NCBI GenBank assembly: GCA_963775825.1
Contig: CAVZKY010000061.1
Span: 139,486-203,485 of the forward strand
DNA from: Bog-532 sp963775825
GTDB lineage: Bacteria > Actinomycetota > Actinomycetes > Streptosporangiales > Streptosporangiaceae
Length of the DNA stretch: 64,000 bases
Direction: 5' to 3'
The notes under the pieces are model-generated. The model was not told where the DNA came from, made no database searches, and saw only the letters and a list, made by a program, of their open reading frames with translations. Made by a program: the position numbers and the translations under genes. Shown here in pieces: positions 33,571-43,388 of this stretch (the first letter of the stretch is position 1; the number at the start of each line of letters is the position of its first letter).

Positions 33571-34833
33571 TCAGAGCAGTTCGCGGTGGCCGAGGTATGG
33601 CCGCAGCACCTCAGGCACCTGGACCTGCCCGATGGCGGTCTGGCCGTTCTCGACCAGCGCGGCCAGCAGCCGCGGGGTGGCGATCGCGGTGTTGTTCAGC
33701 GTATAGGCGAACCTGACGGTGCCGTCGGTGTCGCGGTAGCGCAGATTGGCGCGGCGAGCCTGCCAGTCGTGCAGCGACGAGCAGCTGTGCGTCTCCCGGA
33801 ACCGGTCCAGGGAAGGGAACCAGGTGTTGATGTCGTTCATCCGGTACTTGCCGATTCCCATGTCGCCGGTCGAGGTTTCCACCACCTCGTAGTGCAGGCC
33901 CAGTCCCTGCAGCAGGCGCTCGGCGGTGGACAGCAGCTCGGCGTGCCAGTGGTCCGACTCCGCCGGGTCCGCGGCGCAGATGACGAACTGTTCCACCTTC
34001 TCGAACTGGTGCACCCGCAGCAGGCCGCGGACGTCCCGGCCAGCGCTGCCGATCTCGCGCCGGAAGCACGGTGAGATCCCCGCGTAGCGGACGGGCAGCC
34101 TGCTGGCATCGAGGATCTCACCCGAATGCAGGCCGACCAGGGCCACCTCGGCCGTGCCCGCCAGGTACAGATCGTCGGCGGGGACCGCGTAAGTCTCCTC
34201 ACGGTGACCGGGAAACTGGCCCGTCCCGATCAGGGGTTCCTCCTTGACCAGGGATGGAACGGAGATCACCGTGAAGTCCTGGCCGAGCAGGGTGTCGATG
34301 GCGTACGAGTGCAGCGCGCGCTCCAGCAGCACGGCATCGTTCTTGAGCGCGTAGGCGCGCTCGCCGGCCACCTTGCGGGCCCGGGCGAACTCCGCCCAGT
34401 CGCGCTTTTCCAGCAGCTCAACATGGTCGAGCGGCACGAAGTCGAACTCAGGCCGCTCGCCCCAGGTCCGGATGGTCACGTTCGCGGACTCGTCCGGTCC
34501 GACGGGTGAGCCTTCCCAGGGGATGGTGGGCGTCCGCAGCATCAGCTCCTGAAGCTGGGCGCTCGCCTCGGCCAGCTCGTCACGCAGCTGCCGGAGCCTG
34601 CTTTCGAGCTTCTCGTGCTCGGCCCGGAGCTCGGCCCGGCGCGCCTCATCGGCGTTGGCGAACTGCTTGGCCGAGCTCTTCCGCAGGGCCTGCGCGTCAT
34701 CCAGCTCATGGGTGAGGTTGCGCACGGTCTTGTCGGCCTGGAGAAGCTCGTCCACGTCAAGGTCGATCCCCTTGGCGCGGACCGCCGCCTTGACGGCGTC
34801 CGGATTGTCTCTGATGAATCGCCTGTCGAGCAT
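33571..34833 (-). CDS. serS: Seryl-tRNA synthetase
   Basis: 420 residues, class II aminoacyl-tRNA synthetase. N-terminal coiled-coil arm (MLDRRFIRDNPDAVKAAVRAKG and EARRAELRAEHEKLESRLRQL) binds the tRNA long variable arm. Motif 2 region AGISPCFRREIGSAGRDVRGLLRVHQFEKVEQF and motif 3 TLNNTAIATPRLLAALVENGQ are complete, as is the serine pocket TAEVALVGLHSGEIL. It charges tRNA-Ser. Length and frame are normal. It is first in a reverse-strand run with two downstream genes and divergent from a YdjM-like gene; a 30-bp palindrome lies between the two starts. No T-box leader was recognised. Confidence 0.97.
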   Translation of the reverse strand: MLDRRFIRDNPDAVKAAVRAKGIDLDVDELLQADKTVRNLTHELDDAQALRKSSAKQFANADEARRAELRAEHEKLESRLRQLRDELAEASAQLQELMLRTPTIPWEGSPVGPDESANVTIRTWGERPEFDFVPLDHVELLEKRDWAEFARARKVAGERAYALKNDAVLLERALHSYAIDTLLGQDFTVISVPSLVKEEPLIGTGQFPGHREETYAVPADDLYLAGTAEVALVGLHSGEILDASRLPVRYAGISPCFRREIGSAGRDVRGLLRVHQFEKVEQFVICAADPAESDHWHAELLSTAERLLQGLGLHYEVVETSTGDMGIGKYRMNDINTWFPSLDRFRETHSCSSLHDWQARRANLRYRDTDGTVRFAYTLNNTAIATPRLLAALVENGQTAIGQVQVPEVLRPYLGHRELL

Positions 34834-35004
34834 GAGTGAGCGTCAGCCCTTGCCTGATCCTGGGTCGTACGGACGATGCCTCGGGCGCTGTGCAAGTTCG
34901 CCGCCGGGGGCTCTCGGCCTGGCCAGAGGCTGTTCTCAGCGGAAACTATGTGTGCGCCGCTAAAACGCTACCAGGAGCGGGACCCGCGCCGTGGCTGCGT
35001 GGGT

Positions 35005-35034
35005 GGTACGCGACGGCCCGGGCCGTCGCGTACC
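35005..35034. promoter_or_regulatory. 30-bp perfect palindrome upstream of serS and ydjM-like gene
   Basis: GGTACGCGACGGCCC and GGGCCGTCGCGTACC are exact reverse complements with no spacer, in the 232-base gap between divergent starts. A 15-bp perfect arm is far beyond chance. As DNA it may bind a dimeric regulator; as RNA it would fold into a very stable stem. Its position 31 bases before the GTG of the ydjM-like gene would place it in that gene's leader. Confidence 0.6.
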
Positions 35035-35065
35035 GTGATGCTGGAGCTTTGGGGGAGGACCGCCG

Positions 35066-35533
35066 GTGCTGGTGACGAATCACGTTCTGTCCGGCGCGCT
35101 CATCGGTGCGGTGGTGCGGCGGCCAGTGCCCGCCTTCCTGCTCGGCGTCGCCTCCCACTTCGCGCTGGATGCGGTCCCGCACTGGGGCAACTGGCGCGAT
35201 GCGCGGCAGTTCCTGCGGGTCGCTGTGCCTGACGGGCTGACCGGCCTAGCCGCGATGGCGGCCTTCACCGCGGCCGCGCCGGGCAGCCGCCGCGCGGCGG
35301 TGGCGGCCGGCATGGTCGGTGCGGCTCTGCCGGACATCGACAAGCCCAGCCTGCTGTGGTTTGGGTTCTCGCCGTTTCCGCCGGCGGTAGGCCGTTTTCA
35401 CAGCGGCATTCAGGACGAGGCGCTTGACCGGTACGGGCGTGAGGCGTTCTGCGCGGCGTTGTTCACCACGTCCGCGCTGCTCCTGCTGCGTTCCGGCGGC
35501 CTGCCGCGGGTCAGCGCCCGCTCAGCCGGCTGA
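35066..35533 (+). CDS. YdjM/DUF457-like membrane-bound metal-dependent hydrolase
   Basis: 155 residues with several hydrophobic helices and conserved His: TNHVLSGALIGAVV, GVASHFALDAVPHWGNW and the pair ALPDIDKPSLLWF with RFHSG. This is the pattern of the YdjM/DUF457 group, related to LexA-regulated membrane proteins with putative metal-dependent hydrolase activity. Actual substrate unknown. GTG 35066 has GGGGGAGG upstream. The 3' end overlaps the convergent hrpA by 12 bases. Intact. Confidence 0.8.
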   Translation: MLVTNHVLSGALIGAVVRRPVPAFLLGVASHFALDAVPHWGNWRDARQFLRVAVPDGLTGLAAMAAFTAAAPGSRRAAVAAGMVGAALPDIDKPSLLWFGFSPFPPAVGRFHSGIQDEALDRYGREAFCAALFTTSALLLLRSGGLPRVSARSAG

Positions 35534-38500
35534 GCTCAGCTGACCCAGCGCGGTAAGGATCCGTTTCTCCGACACCGGAGCCGGGGTACCCAGTGTCTGG
35601 GCGAAAAGGCTGACCCGCAGTTCCTCGATCATCCAGCGGATGGCCTGGACATCAGGCGTGCCGCGGCGGGCGGGCGGGAGGGCCTGCAGGGTGCTGGCGT
35701 AGGCGCCGGCTACCCGCTGCACCGCGGCCATCCGCTCAGTGTCCCGGATCTGGTCCCCGGCCATCTTGTCCAGCCGCTGCCGGATGGCCCGCAGGTAGCG
35801 GGTCAGGTCAGCCAGCCGCCGCGCCCCGGCGGCGCCGATGAAACCGGGGTAGATCAGAGCCGAGAACTGCGCGCGGATGTCGGCGAACGCCGGCTCGTCC
35901 CGCGTGCGCCGCCGCATTGGCCAGTAGCACCTCGACCTCGTGAGCTTCGGCCATGACCCGGGCGGCACCGGTGATTACCTCCGCGGTCAGCGCGGCCAGC
36001 CCGGAGCGGGCGGCCGCGATGAGCCGCGCGAAGCCCGGCTCATCCCAGGCGGGGCCACCGGCCCGGGCGATGATCTCGTCCGCCGCCGCGGCGGCGCAGT
36101 CGTCCACGAGCGCGGCGGCGCCCGGGTAGGGGCTGCGGCTCAGGGCCAGCTTGTCCGGGACGGCGAGATTCGACGCGATCCCCTTGGCGCCCGATGGGAC
36201 CTCGAGCAGCAGTAGCCGGCGCGTTCCCCGCCGCATGCTCTGCGCCGCCTCCTCCGGCGTGCCGAACAAGCGGACGTCGACGCTGTCGCCGGCGTCCGCG
36301 AGCGCGGGATAGGCGCGGACGCGGCCATCGCTGAACTCACGCGGGAGCGAGCCGATGGTCCAGGAGCGCAGGCCCGAACGGGTCAGGTCCCGGGCCGCCT
36401 CCGCCAGGGTCGCCTGCAGCTGCGGGCGCAGCTGGCGGCGCAGCCCGCTCAGGTCCTTGCCCACGGCCAGCACCCGGCCACCGTCGAGCACCCGGAAGGT
36501 GACCTGGAGGTGAGCGGGAAGCTTGGCCGGGTCGAAGGCGTCACGCGACACCGGCACGCCGCGCAGCCGGGTCAGCTCGGCGGCCAGTACGGTCAGCAGA
36601 TCGCCGTCCGCGGGGCCGAGCCGGTCCAGCACCGTGCGGGCCACATCCGGCGCCGGCACGAAGTTCACCCGGAGCTGTTTGGGCAGCGACCGGATCAGCT
36701 CGGTCACCAGTTCCTCCCGCAGTCCCGGCACCTGCCAGCCGAACGTCTCGGCCCGCATCTGGTTCAGCCTGTCCAGCGGGACATCCACGGTCACGCCGTC
36801 ACGCGGATCGCCCGGTGCGAACTCGTACGACAGCGGGAACGGGCCCCACTCGTCGGGATAGTCCGACGGCTGCACGGCCGCCGCACCCGGCCCGGTCACC
36901 TGCTCCGGTGCGAACATGAGCAGGTCCGGGGTGGTGGCGCGCGCCTTCTTCCACCAGGTGTCGAAGTGCCGGGCCGAGGTCACGTGCGCGGGGATCCGCC
37001 GGTCGTAGAAGTCGTAGAGGGCCTGGTCGTCCACGACGATGCCGCGGCGCCGGGCACGGCGCTCCAGTTCCTCGGCGCCGTCCAGCAGCTCCCGGTTGTG
37101 CCGTAGAAACGGATGCCGGGTCTGCCAGTCTCCCGCCACGAGGGCGTGCCGGATGAACAGGTCGCGCGCGGCGGCCGGGTCGACCCGCGCGTAGCCGACC
37201 TTGCGGGCGGTGACGATCGGCAGGCCGTACAGGGTGACCTTCTCCAGTGCCATCGCCGCGCCCCGGCGGGCGTCCCAGTGCGGCTCGCTGTAGGAATGCC
37301 GCACCAGATGCGCCGCCAGTGGCTCGGCCCACTCCGGCTCGATGCGGGCCGCGATCCGGCCCCACAGCCGCGACGTCTCGACCAGTTCGGTGACGATGAC
37401 CCACGATGGCGGCTTCCGGGCCAGTGACGAGTCTGGGAACAGCGCGAAGCGGGCGCCGCGCGCACCGGCGAATTCGGGCAGCGGACGGCGCTTCCCGCGG
37501 GGCTGCTGTCCGGGCTCCTGTCTGCATGCCGACGTGCGACAGCAGCCCGGACAGCAGCGAGATGTGTATCTGCTGGGAAAGGCCAGCCGGGATGGCGGTG
37601 CGGTCCGCGCCGTCCTGCGTGCCATCCCGGGCCGCGGCGGGCGCTGGCTCGTCGGGCCGGCCCGCACCCAGCTTGATGCCGAGGTCCGCGGCCGCCTGGC
37701 GGAGCTGGCCATAAAGGTCCTGCCACTCCCGGACCCGCAGATAGTGCAGGTACTCGCGGCGGCACAGCCGGCGAAACGCCGACGAGGACAGCTCGCGCTG
37801 CTGCGTGCGCAGGTAGTCCCACAGGTGCAGGAAGGCCAGGAAGTCCGATCCCGGCTCGGCGAACCGCGCATGCATCGCGTCCGCCGCCTCGCGCGCCTCG
37901 GCGGGCCGTTCCCGCGGGTCCTGGATCGACAGGGCCGAGGCGATGACCAGCATCTCCCGGACACACCCGTTCTGCGCCGCCTCGATGATCATCCGCCCGA
38001 TCCGCGGGTCGACCGGCAGCTCGGCCAGCTTTCGGCCCACGTCGCTCAGCCGCTGGCGGCCGCGGCGGTGCCCGTTCTCTGAGCGGGTGCCCGCCATCCT
38101 GTGCTCGGGGGACGCCGTGGCGAAGGCGCCCAGCTCCTCCAGCAACCGCACACCGTCTGCGACGTTGCGCTCCTCGGGCGGGTCGACGAACGGAAAGTCG
38201 GCCATCTCGCCCAGGTCGAGCGCGGCCATCCGCAAGATGACGGACGCGAGGTTGGTGCGCAGGATCTCCGGGTCGGTGAACTCCGGCCGGGCGGCGAAGT
38301 CCTCCTCGCTGTAGAGCCGGATACAGATTCCGTCGGAGAGCCGGCCGCACCGGCCCTTCCGCTGATTGGCTGAGGCCTGCGAGATCGGCTCGATGGGCAG
38401 CCGCTGCACCTTGGTCCGGTAGCTGTAGCGCGAGATCCGCGCCGTGCCCGGGTCGACCACGTATCTGATGCCAGGGACGGTGAGCGAGGTCTCTGCGACG

Positions 38501-39826
38501 TTGGTGGCCAGGACCACCCGGCGGCCGCGGTGCGGCTGGAAGACCCGGTACTGCTCGGCCGTGGACAGCCGGGCGTAGAGCGGCAGCACTTCCAGGCCGC
38601 CGGGGCCGTCGGCCCGCTCCTTCAGCGCGTCGGCGGTGTCCCGGATCTCCCGTTCGCCGCTGAGGAAGACCAGAATGTCGCCGGGGCCCGCGGCACTCAG
38701 CTCGTCGACGGCGTCGGAGATGGCCTGGGCCTGATCGCGCGGTTCCTCGTCGGGGCGATCGGGGTCGGTGATCGGCCGGTACCGGACCTCGACCGGGTAC
38801 GTCCGCCCGGACACCTCGATCACCGGCACAGTGCCGGCCCGGGGGGCGACCCCCCGGAACCCCCCGCTGCGCTTCGCGCCCCGCGGTGGTACTTCGCCGT
38901 GACACCGGCCGCTCACCGGGCCCAAGGGCCCGGTTCGCTGGGCCGGTAACGAGCGCCTCGCCGTAGGACCCGCTGTCGGTGCTCGCCGACAGCACCGGCC
39001 ACTCGCCCGGGCCTGCGGCCCGGGACTCGCTGGGCCGGTAACGGTCGCCTCGCCGTAGGTCCTGCTGTGGTACTTCGCCTTTCGGCGTCTTCATCGCCTT
39101 GGCGAAATGCTCGCTGAAGCGCTGCGGGTCGATGGTGGCGGAGGTGATGATCACCTTCAGGTCCGGGCGGCTGGGCAGCAGACGCTTCAGGTAACCGAGG
39201 ATGAAGTCGATGTTGAGGCTGCGCTCGTGTGCCTCGTCGATGATCAGCGTGTCGTAGCGCAGCAGCCGACGGTCGCGCTGCAGCTCGGTCAGCAGGATGC
39301 CGTCGGTCATCAGCTTGACCAGAGTCTGGTCGCTGGAGTTGTCGCTGAAACGTACCTGATAGCCGACGGTGCTGCCCAGTTCGGTGTCCAGCTCCTCGGC
39401 GATCCGCGCGGCCACGGTCCGGGCGGCGATCCGGCGCGGCTGGGTGTGGCCGATCTGACCGGTGACGCCGCGGCCCAGCTCGAGGCAGATCTTGGGTAGC
39501 TGAGTCGTCTTCCCCGAGCCGGTCTCTCCCGCCACGATGACGACCTGATGGTCGCGGATCGCCGCCTTGATCTCGTCCTTCTTCTGGCTGATCGGCAGCT
39601 CGGGCGGATAGGAGATCACCGGGACGGACTGGCGCCGGGCGGCTACCCGGGCCGCGGCCCGGTCCAGCTCGGTGCTGATCTCGCCGAACGCACGCTCCCG
39701 CGCTTCGGTGTCCCGAAGCGCGGCGGCACGATCGGCGCGGCGGCCCAGCCTGAGCTGGTCGCGCGGCGGCAGCTCGGGCAGGCGTGCTCGCAGGTCGGCG
39801 AGCGAGGTAGTCAAGGCGGTCTCCAT
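35522..39826 (-). pseudogene. hrpA: ATP-dependent RNA helicase HrpA, interrupted
   Basis: A DEAH-box helicase of about 1300 codons in its intact form. N-terminal part: GETGSGKTTQLPKICLELG (Walker A), HTQPRRIAARTVA, LTDGILLTE-type motif MTDGILLTELQRDRRL, DEAHERSLNIDFILGYL, and ITSATID. Immediately after RFSEHFA a stretch of about 270 bases of dispersed palindromic repeat is present (38827-39100); beyond it, in another frame, the sequence resumes PVIEVSGRTYPVEVRYRP, then VLATNVAETSLTVPGI and QRKGRCGR. Two more frame changes occur near 37500 and 35905 before the end LGQLSSAG. The start ATG 39826 gives METALTTSLADL. HrpA processes mRNA and rescues stalled ribosomes, and is dispensable in many bacteria, in keeping with loss here. 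Confidence 0.82.
38827..39100 (-). repeat. Palindromic GC-rich dispersed repeat, copy inside hrpA
   Basis: Read on the reverse strand the blocks are GGCGAAGTACCACAGCAGG, CTACGGCGAGGCGACCG, TTACCGGCCCAGCGA, a hairpin CCCGGGCC-GCA-GGCCCGGG, then a second set with GCGAGGCGCTCGTTACCGG, hairpin ACCGGGCCC-TT-GGGCCCGGT, GAGCGGCCGGTGT, GGCGAAGTACCACCGCGGGG and finally GGGGGTTCCGGGGGGTCGCC. The same block order is at 17900-18180. If HrpA residues HFA and PVIEV are neighbours in the native protein, the inserted length is about 274 bases, not a multiple of three, which accounts for the frame change. Confidence 0.7.
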
Positions 39827-40059
39827 CACGCACAGGAACGGGCCCAAGAATGACGCACCGGACCCGGCCTAGTACAACGCTTTTTTACCCCCGCACCTTC
39901 CACCGCTACGAATAAACGTTCGTACCGGGCCCAGACCCATGGAGCGGTCGGACTCCGGGCGGCGGCGGAGGTGGGGGACGGTCAGGGGACGGCTCGCTCC
40001 CCGCGCAGGCACGATCAATGAGGGTTCTCCTGGCGCCGAGCGCGACGTAACGTTGAGTT

Positions 40060-40908
40060 ATGGACGGCATCTCGGTCGGCAGTGAGTACGCAGAGCACGT
40101 CACCGAGGCGGATGTCAGGCTGCTCACCGCGATCACCGGGCGGCCGCCGCGCCCCGATGTCCTTCCCGGGCTCCTGGCCGATCCGCGCGTCTTCGAAGCC
40201 ATCTTCGGCTCCGTGGCGGCCGCATCCGGTGAGGCCGTTCTGGCCTCACCGTTTCTGGCTTTCGCCGTCGCCGTGCATCGCGCGGCCGCGGACCTCGCCA
40301 CCGCGCGGCACGTGCCGGAACGGTCCGTGGCGGGGCAGCGGCTACCGGTGTTCGACGCCCCCGATCTGCGCGATTTTCTCGGCTCAGCCACCCGGCGGCT
40401 CTTCCTCACTGAGCTCCTCAACTCCTTCACGCGGGTGACCAGCGGCCGGTACCGGGTCAGCGTCGGCGGGCGGGCGAAGACCCGGCGGTTCAGCGAGCTC
40501 GATCCCGTCCGCCTGGCCGCGCTTCTGGACGCGGCCCCTGGAGGATCGCGGCCAGGTATCTACCGGCGGCTGGGCGACGTGGCGCTGTTCCTGTCCGGGG
40601 TCTTCCCGGATTACGTTGCGGCCCGGGCGTTCGGCCCGGTCAACGCCGCCCGGCTGCTGCGTGCCGCGCGGGTGCCCGCGTCCGAGCAGGAACGGCTGGT
40701 GGCTACGCCCGACATCGAGTTGCTGGAGCATCTCGGCACCCGGTGGTACCGGTCGGCGCTGGCCCTGGCCCCGGTGCAAACCGGACGGCTGGCTGTCGTA
40801 GCCGAGGTCGCTGACCGGTTCCGCCAGGCACGACGCGTGCTTAATCACGTTGCGGACCGCTACCTGATGGGCCCGGACAATGCCTGGTTCGCCGCCCCCG
40901 GCCGTTGA
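40060..40908 (+). CDS. Unrecognised actinobacterial protein
   Basis: 282 residues, intact frame, ATG 40060 after a weak ribosome site. It is Ala/Arg/Leu-rich and mostly helical, with segments such as RPDVLPGLLADPRVFEAIFG, PFLAFAVAVHRAAADLATARHVPE, RYRVSVGGRAKTRRFSELDPVRLAALLDAAP and YRRLGDVALFLSGVFPDYVA. I know no functional name for it; the codon use and conservation-like composition suggest a real, possibly widespread hypothetical protein. It is divergent from hrpA with a 233-base gap. Confidence 0.7.
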   Translation: MDGISVGSEYAEHVTEADVRLLTAITGRPPRPDVLPGLLADPRVFEAIFGSVAAASGEAVLASPFLAFAVAVHRAAADLATARHVPERSVAGQRLPVFDAPDLRDFLGSATRRLFLTELLNSFTRVTSGRYRVSVGGRAKTRRFSELDPVRLAALLDAAPGGSRPGIYRRLGDVALFLSGVFPDYVAARAFGPVNAARLLRAARVPASEQERLVATPDIELLEHLGTRWYRSALALAPVQTGRLAVVAEVADRFRQARRVLNHVADRYLMGPDNAWFAAPGR

Positions 40909-40960
40909 GCCCCGGGCCCTGGGCGCCGGACGCGCCCGTAGACCTGTTGGCCTGCAGCCC

Positions 40961-41047
40961 TGAGTTCCGGGCCCCTGAGTTCCGGGCCCCTGAGTTCCGG
41001 GCCCCGTTCCGGAGCCCCTGAGTTCCGGAGCCCCTGAGCTCCGGAGA
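40961..41047. repeat. Tandem 15-bp repeats between convergent genes
   Basis: Units of TGAGTTCCGGGCCCC occur three times exactly (40961-41005), followed by a partial unit GTTCCGGAGCCCC, then TGAGTTCCGGAGCCCC and TGAGCTCCGGAG. The array ends 19 bases before the stop of the reverse-strand FMN-binding gene. Units are directly adjacent with no spacer, so it is not a CRISPR. Each unit includes a TCCGG...CCGG-like half hairpin, so it may act in transcript ends or merely be slippage-prone DNA. Confidence 0.75.
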
Positions 41048-41066
41048 CCCGTCGACGCCGGCCGGG

Positions 41067-41627
41067 TCAGGCTCCGCGGTCGATCGCGCTCTGCAAGGAC
41101 TGGATGTAGCCTCCGCTCGTGTAGCTCGCGCCGGACACCATGTCGATCTTGGCGCTCTGCGCCGAAAGTGTCTCGGCTTCCAGCTGGGGGAAGGCGAACG
41201 CACCGATCTGAAGGTCGTGCGCCGTGGTGCTCGGCTGCTGCAGGATCGTCACTTTGATGATCTTGCCGGCCTTGACCGCCGCCTGGATCTGGACCGGCCC
41301 GTAGATCGTGTTCGCCACATTGCCGGTGATGATGCGGCCGCCTGCGGTGTCACCTTGACCCGTGGCCGTCCCGGGTGATGCGCTGCTGCCCGACGGGGCA
41401 GACCCGCCGCCACTGGTCCCGCGGGCCGAGCCCGAGGGGCCGAGGGGGTGGTCCCGCCTGCTCCGTTTGTCGTCCCGGCCCCGCGCTGGGGGTTCCGGCG
41501 GTGCCCCCGGGACCCGCCGTCCCCGCCGGGACGGCGGACACCGCGGACGTGCCGGTATGGGACTTGAACGTCAAGAGCACGACCAGTCCGGCGAAGGTCC
41601 GGCGATGGCCAGGACAACGCGGCGCAT
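41067..41627 (-). pseudogene. FMN-binding domain protein, two frame breaks
   Basis: The N-terminus MRRVVLAIAG continues, after a shift near 41600, as LVVLLTFKSHTGTSAVSAVPAG, a signal-anchor helix followed by a Gly/Pro/Ala linker. After a second shift near 41350-41400 comes the FMN_bind domain: VANTIYGPVQIQAAVKAGKIIKVTIL and the flavin-attachment signature DMVSGASYTSGGYIQSLQSAI (Ser/Thr at SGASYTS is the FMN-modified position). Domains of this kind carry covalent FMN in extracellular electron transfer. ATG 41627 has GGAGG upstream. The two shifts restore the original frame, so the linker alone may be misread. Confidence 0.7.
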
Positions 41628-41887
41628 CGGGTCCTCCGTGCGGGTAGCGGAGAGCAGGCCGGATCACCGCAGCGGTCCGGCTCGGTGTCCCTCCGGGCGA
41701 GACTGGATGGTTAAAACCTAACGCTGACAGGCCGGCTAAGAGCCGGGTCGTGGCGGGTGGACCCGCTGTCGGCCCGCGCCGGCCCTGGGATAACGTCAAA
41801 GGGCGGCTCAGCGCCTCAATTCGTAACCAGAAGTAATAGTGGCCGCCGGTCTGGCCTACGCTGGCGGGCTCGTGGAGGGGAGCGAAG

Positions 41888-42223
41888 ATGAACGCTGGAG
41901 GGATCGTGCCCGAGCTGCCCGCGGCCAGGCTACCGGAGGGCGCATATCTGCTGGATGTCCGCGAGGATGACGAGTGGGCGGCCGGGCATGCGCCCGATGC
42001 GGTCCACATTCCGCTGGGCGATCTGGGCGGGCGGACCGACCAGGTTCCACGCGACCGCGAGGTGTACGTAATCTGCCGGGCCGGTTCGCGATCCGCCTAC
42101 GCGGCCCAGGCTCTCGGCGCGGGCGGCTGGAATGTGGTCAATGTGGCCGACGGCATGCTCGGCTGGGAGCACGCGGGCCGTCCCCTGGTCAGCGAGTCGG
42201 GCGCGGACCCGTTCGTGGCCTAG
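41888..42223 (+). CDS. Rhodanese-like sulfurtransferase domain protein
   Basis: 111 residues, one rhodanese domain. LLDVREDDEWAAGHAPDAVHIPLGDL is the typical N-terminal signature and VICRAGSRSAYAAQAL holds the active-site Cys loop (CRAGSRS). VNVADGMLGWEHAGRPLV completes the domain. It likely transfers sulfane sulfur in the cytoplasm; partner unknown. ATG 41888 follows GGAGGGGAGCG. Intact. Confidence 0.9.
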   Translation: MNAGGIVPELPAARLPEGAYLLDVREDDEWAAGHAPDAVHIPLGDLGGRTDQVPRDREVYVICRAGSRSAYAAQALGAGGWNVVNVADGMLGWEHAGRPLVSESGADPFVA

Positions 42224-42315
42224 TTACCGCGGTTGATGTCGTTGTTCTGGCTCGGAGCCGAAGTGGGGATCGGTGGCGTCAGCTGTCCGGCCCGCCCCCA
42301 TGATTGGAGAACCCT

Positions 42316-43326
42316 GTGAAGTACGTCAACCTCGGGTCCACCGGGCTGCGCGTGTCGCGTGTCTGCCTGGGGATGATGAGCTACGGCAATGACAGTGACC
42401 GAGCCTGGGCGCTCGACGAGCAGGCCGCCGAGCCGATCGTCAAGGCCGCCGCGGACGGCGGTGTCATCTTCTACGACACCGCCGACACCTACTCGGGCGG
42501 CGCCAGCGAGGTGGCCACGGGCCGGCTGCTGGCCAAGCTGTTCAGCCGGGACAAGGTCGTCGTGGCGACCAAGGTGTTCATGCCGGTCAGGCCCACCGGC
42601 CGCCCGGAGCCGGGGCCCGGCCGCGACGAGAACGGCCACGGCCTGTCGCGCAAGCACATCATGGCGGCCATCGACGCCTCGCTGCGCCGCCTGGGCATGG
42701 ATTACGTGGACCTTTACCAGATCCACCGCTGGGATTACCACACGCCCATCGAGGAGACCATGGAGGCGCTGCACGATGTGGTGCGCGCCGGGAAGGCGCG
42801 GTACATCGGCGCCAGCAGCATGTTCGCGTGGCAGTTCGCCAAGGCCCAGTACACCGCCGGGCGGAATGGCTGGACCCGGTTCGTCTCCATGCAGGACCAC
42901 TACAACCTCATATACCGGGAAGAGGAGCGGGAGATGATCCCGCAGTGCATCGACCAGGGCGTCGGCGTGATCCCGTGGAGCCCGCTCGCCCGGGGCGTCC
43001 TGGCCGGGACCCGCACCCGGGAGGGTGAGCAGCGCACCACCCGGTCGGGTTCCGATTCGTTCATTGATTCGCTGTACACGCCGGACTCCGACTATGACGT
43101 GGTGGACCGGCTCCGGGACATCGCAGAGCAGCGCGGCGTGGCGCCGGCGCAGGTGGCGCTGGCCTGGCTGCTGCACCGGCCCGGCGTGACGGCTCCCATC
43201 GTGGGCGCGACCAAGCTGAGCCACCTGGAGGACGCGCTCGCCGCCGAGGAGCTGAAGCTCAGTGAGCAGGAGATGCGGCAGCTCGAGGAGCCGTACGTGC
43301 CGCACGCGGTGAGCGGCCACCGCTGA
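42316..43326 (+). CDS. Aldo/keto reductase
   Basis: About 336 residues of the AKR superfamily (TIM barrel, NADPH). Catalytic Asp and Tyr are in FYDTADTYSGGASE, Lys in VVVATKVFMP, His in YVDLYQIHRWD; NADPH-binding loop GVIPWSPLARGVLAG and the C-terminal TAPIVGATKLSHLEDAL. The sequence LGSTGLRVSRVCLGMMSYG at the start fits the YajO/Tas-like group acting on small carbonyl compounds. GTG 42316 is preferred over TTG 42304 because GGAG lies seven bases before it. Intact. Confidence 0.93.
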   Translation: MKYVNLGSTGLRVSRVCLGMMSYGNDSDRAWALDEQAAEPIVKAAADGGVIFYDTADTYSGGASEVATGRLLAKLFSRDKVVVATKVFMPVRPTGRPEPGPGRDENGHGLSRKHIMAAIDASLRRLGMDYVDLYQIHRWDYHTPIEETMEALHDVVRAGKARYIGASSMFAWQFAKAQYTAGRNGWTRFVSMQDHYNLIYREEEREMIPQCIDQGVGVIPWSPLARGVLAGTRTREGEQRTTRSGSDSFIDSLYTPDSDYDVVDRLRDIAEQRGVAPAQVALAWLLHRPGVTAPIVGATKLSHLEDALAAEELKLSEQEMRQLEEPYVPHAVSGHR

Positions 43327-43388
43327 GCTGACGCCGCCGTCCCGGGCCTGCCCCGCTGCCTCTCCCGGTGCGCGGCCCCCCGGGCGGC

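Noticed and set aside
34834..35065. T-box leader before serS
   Set aside because: No T-box consensus or specifier loop was recognised; only the 30-bp palindrome.
40961..41047. CRISPR-like array
   Set aside because: The 15-bp units are contiguous without spacers and no cas gene is near.
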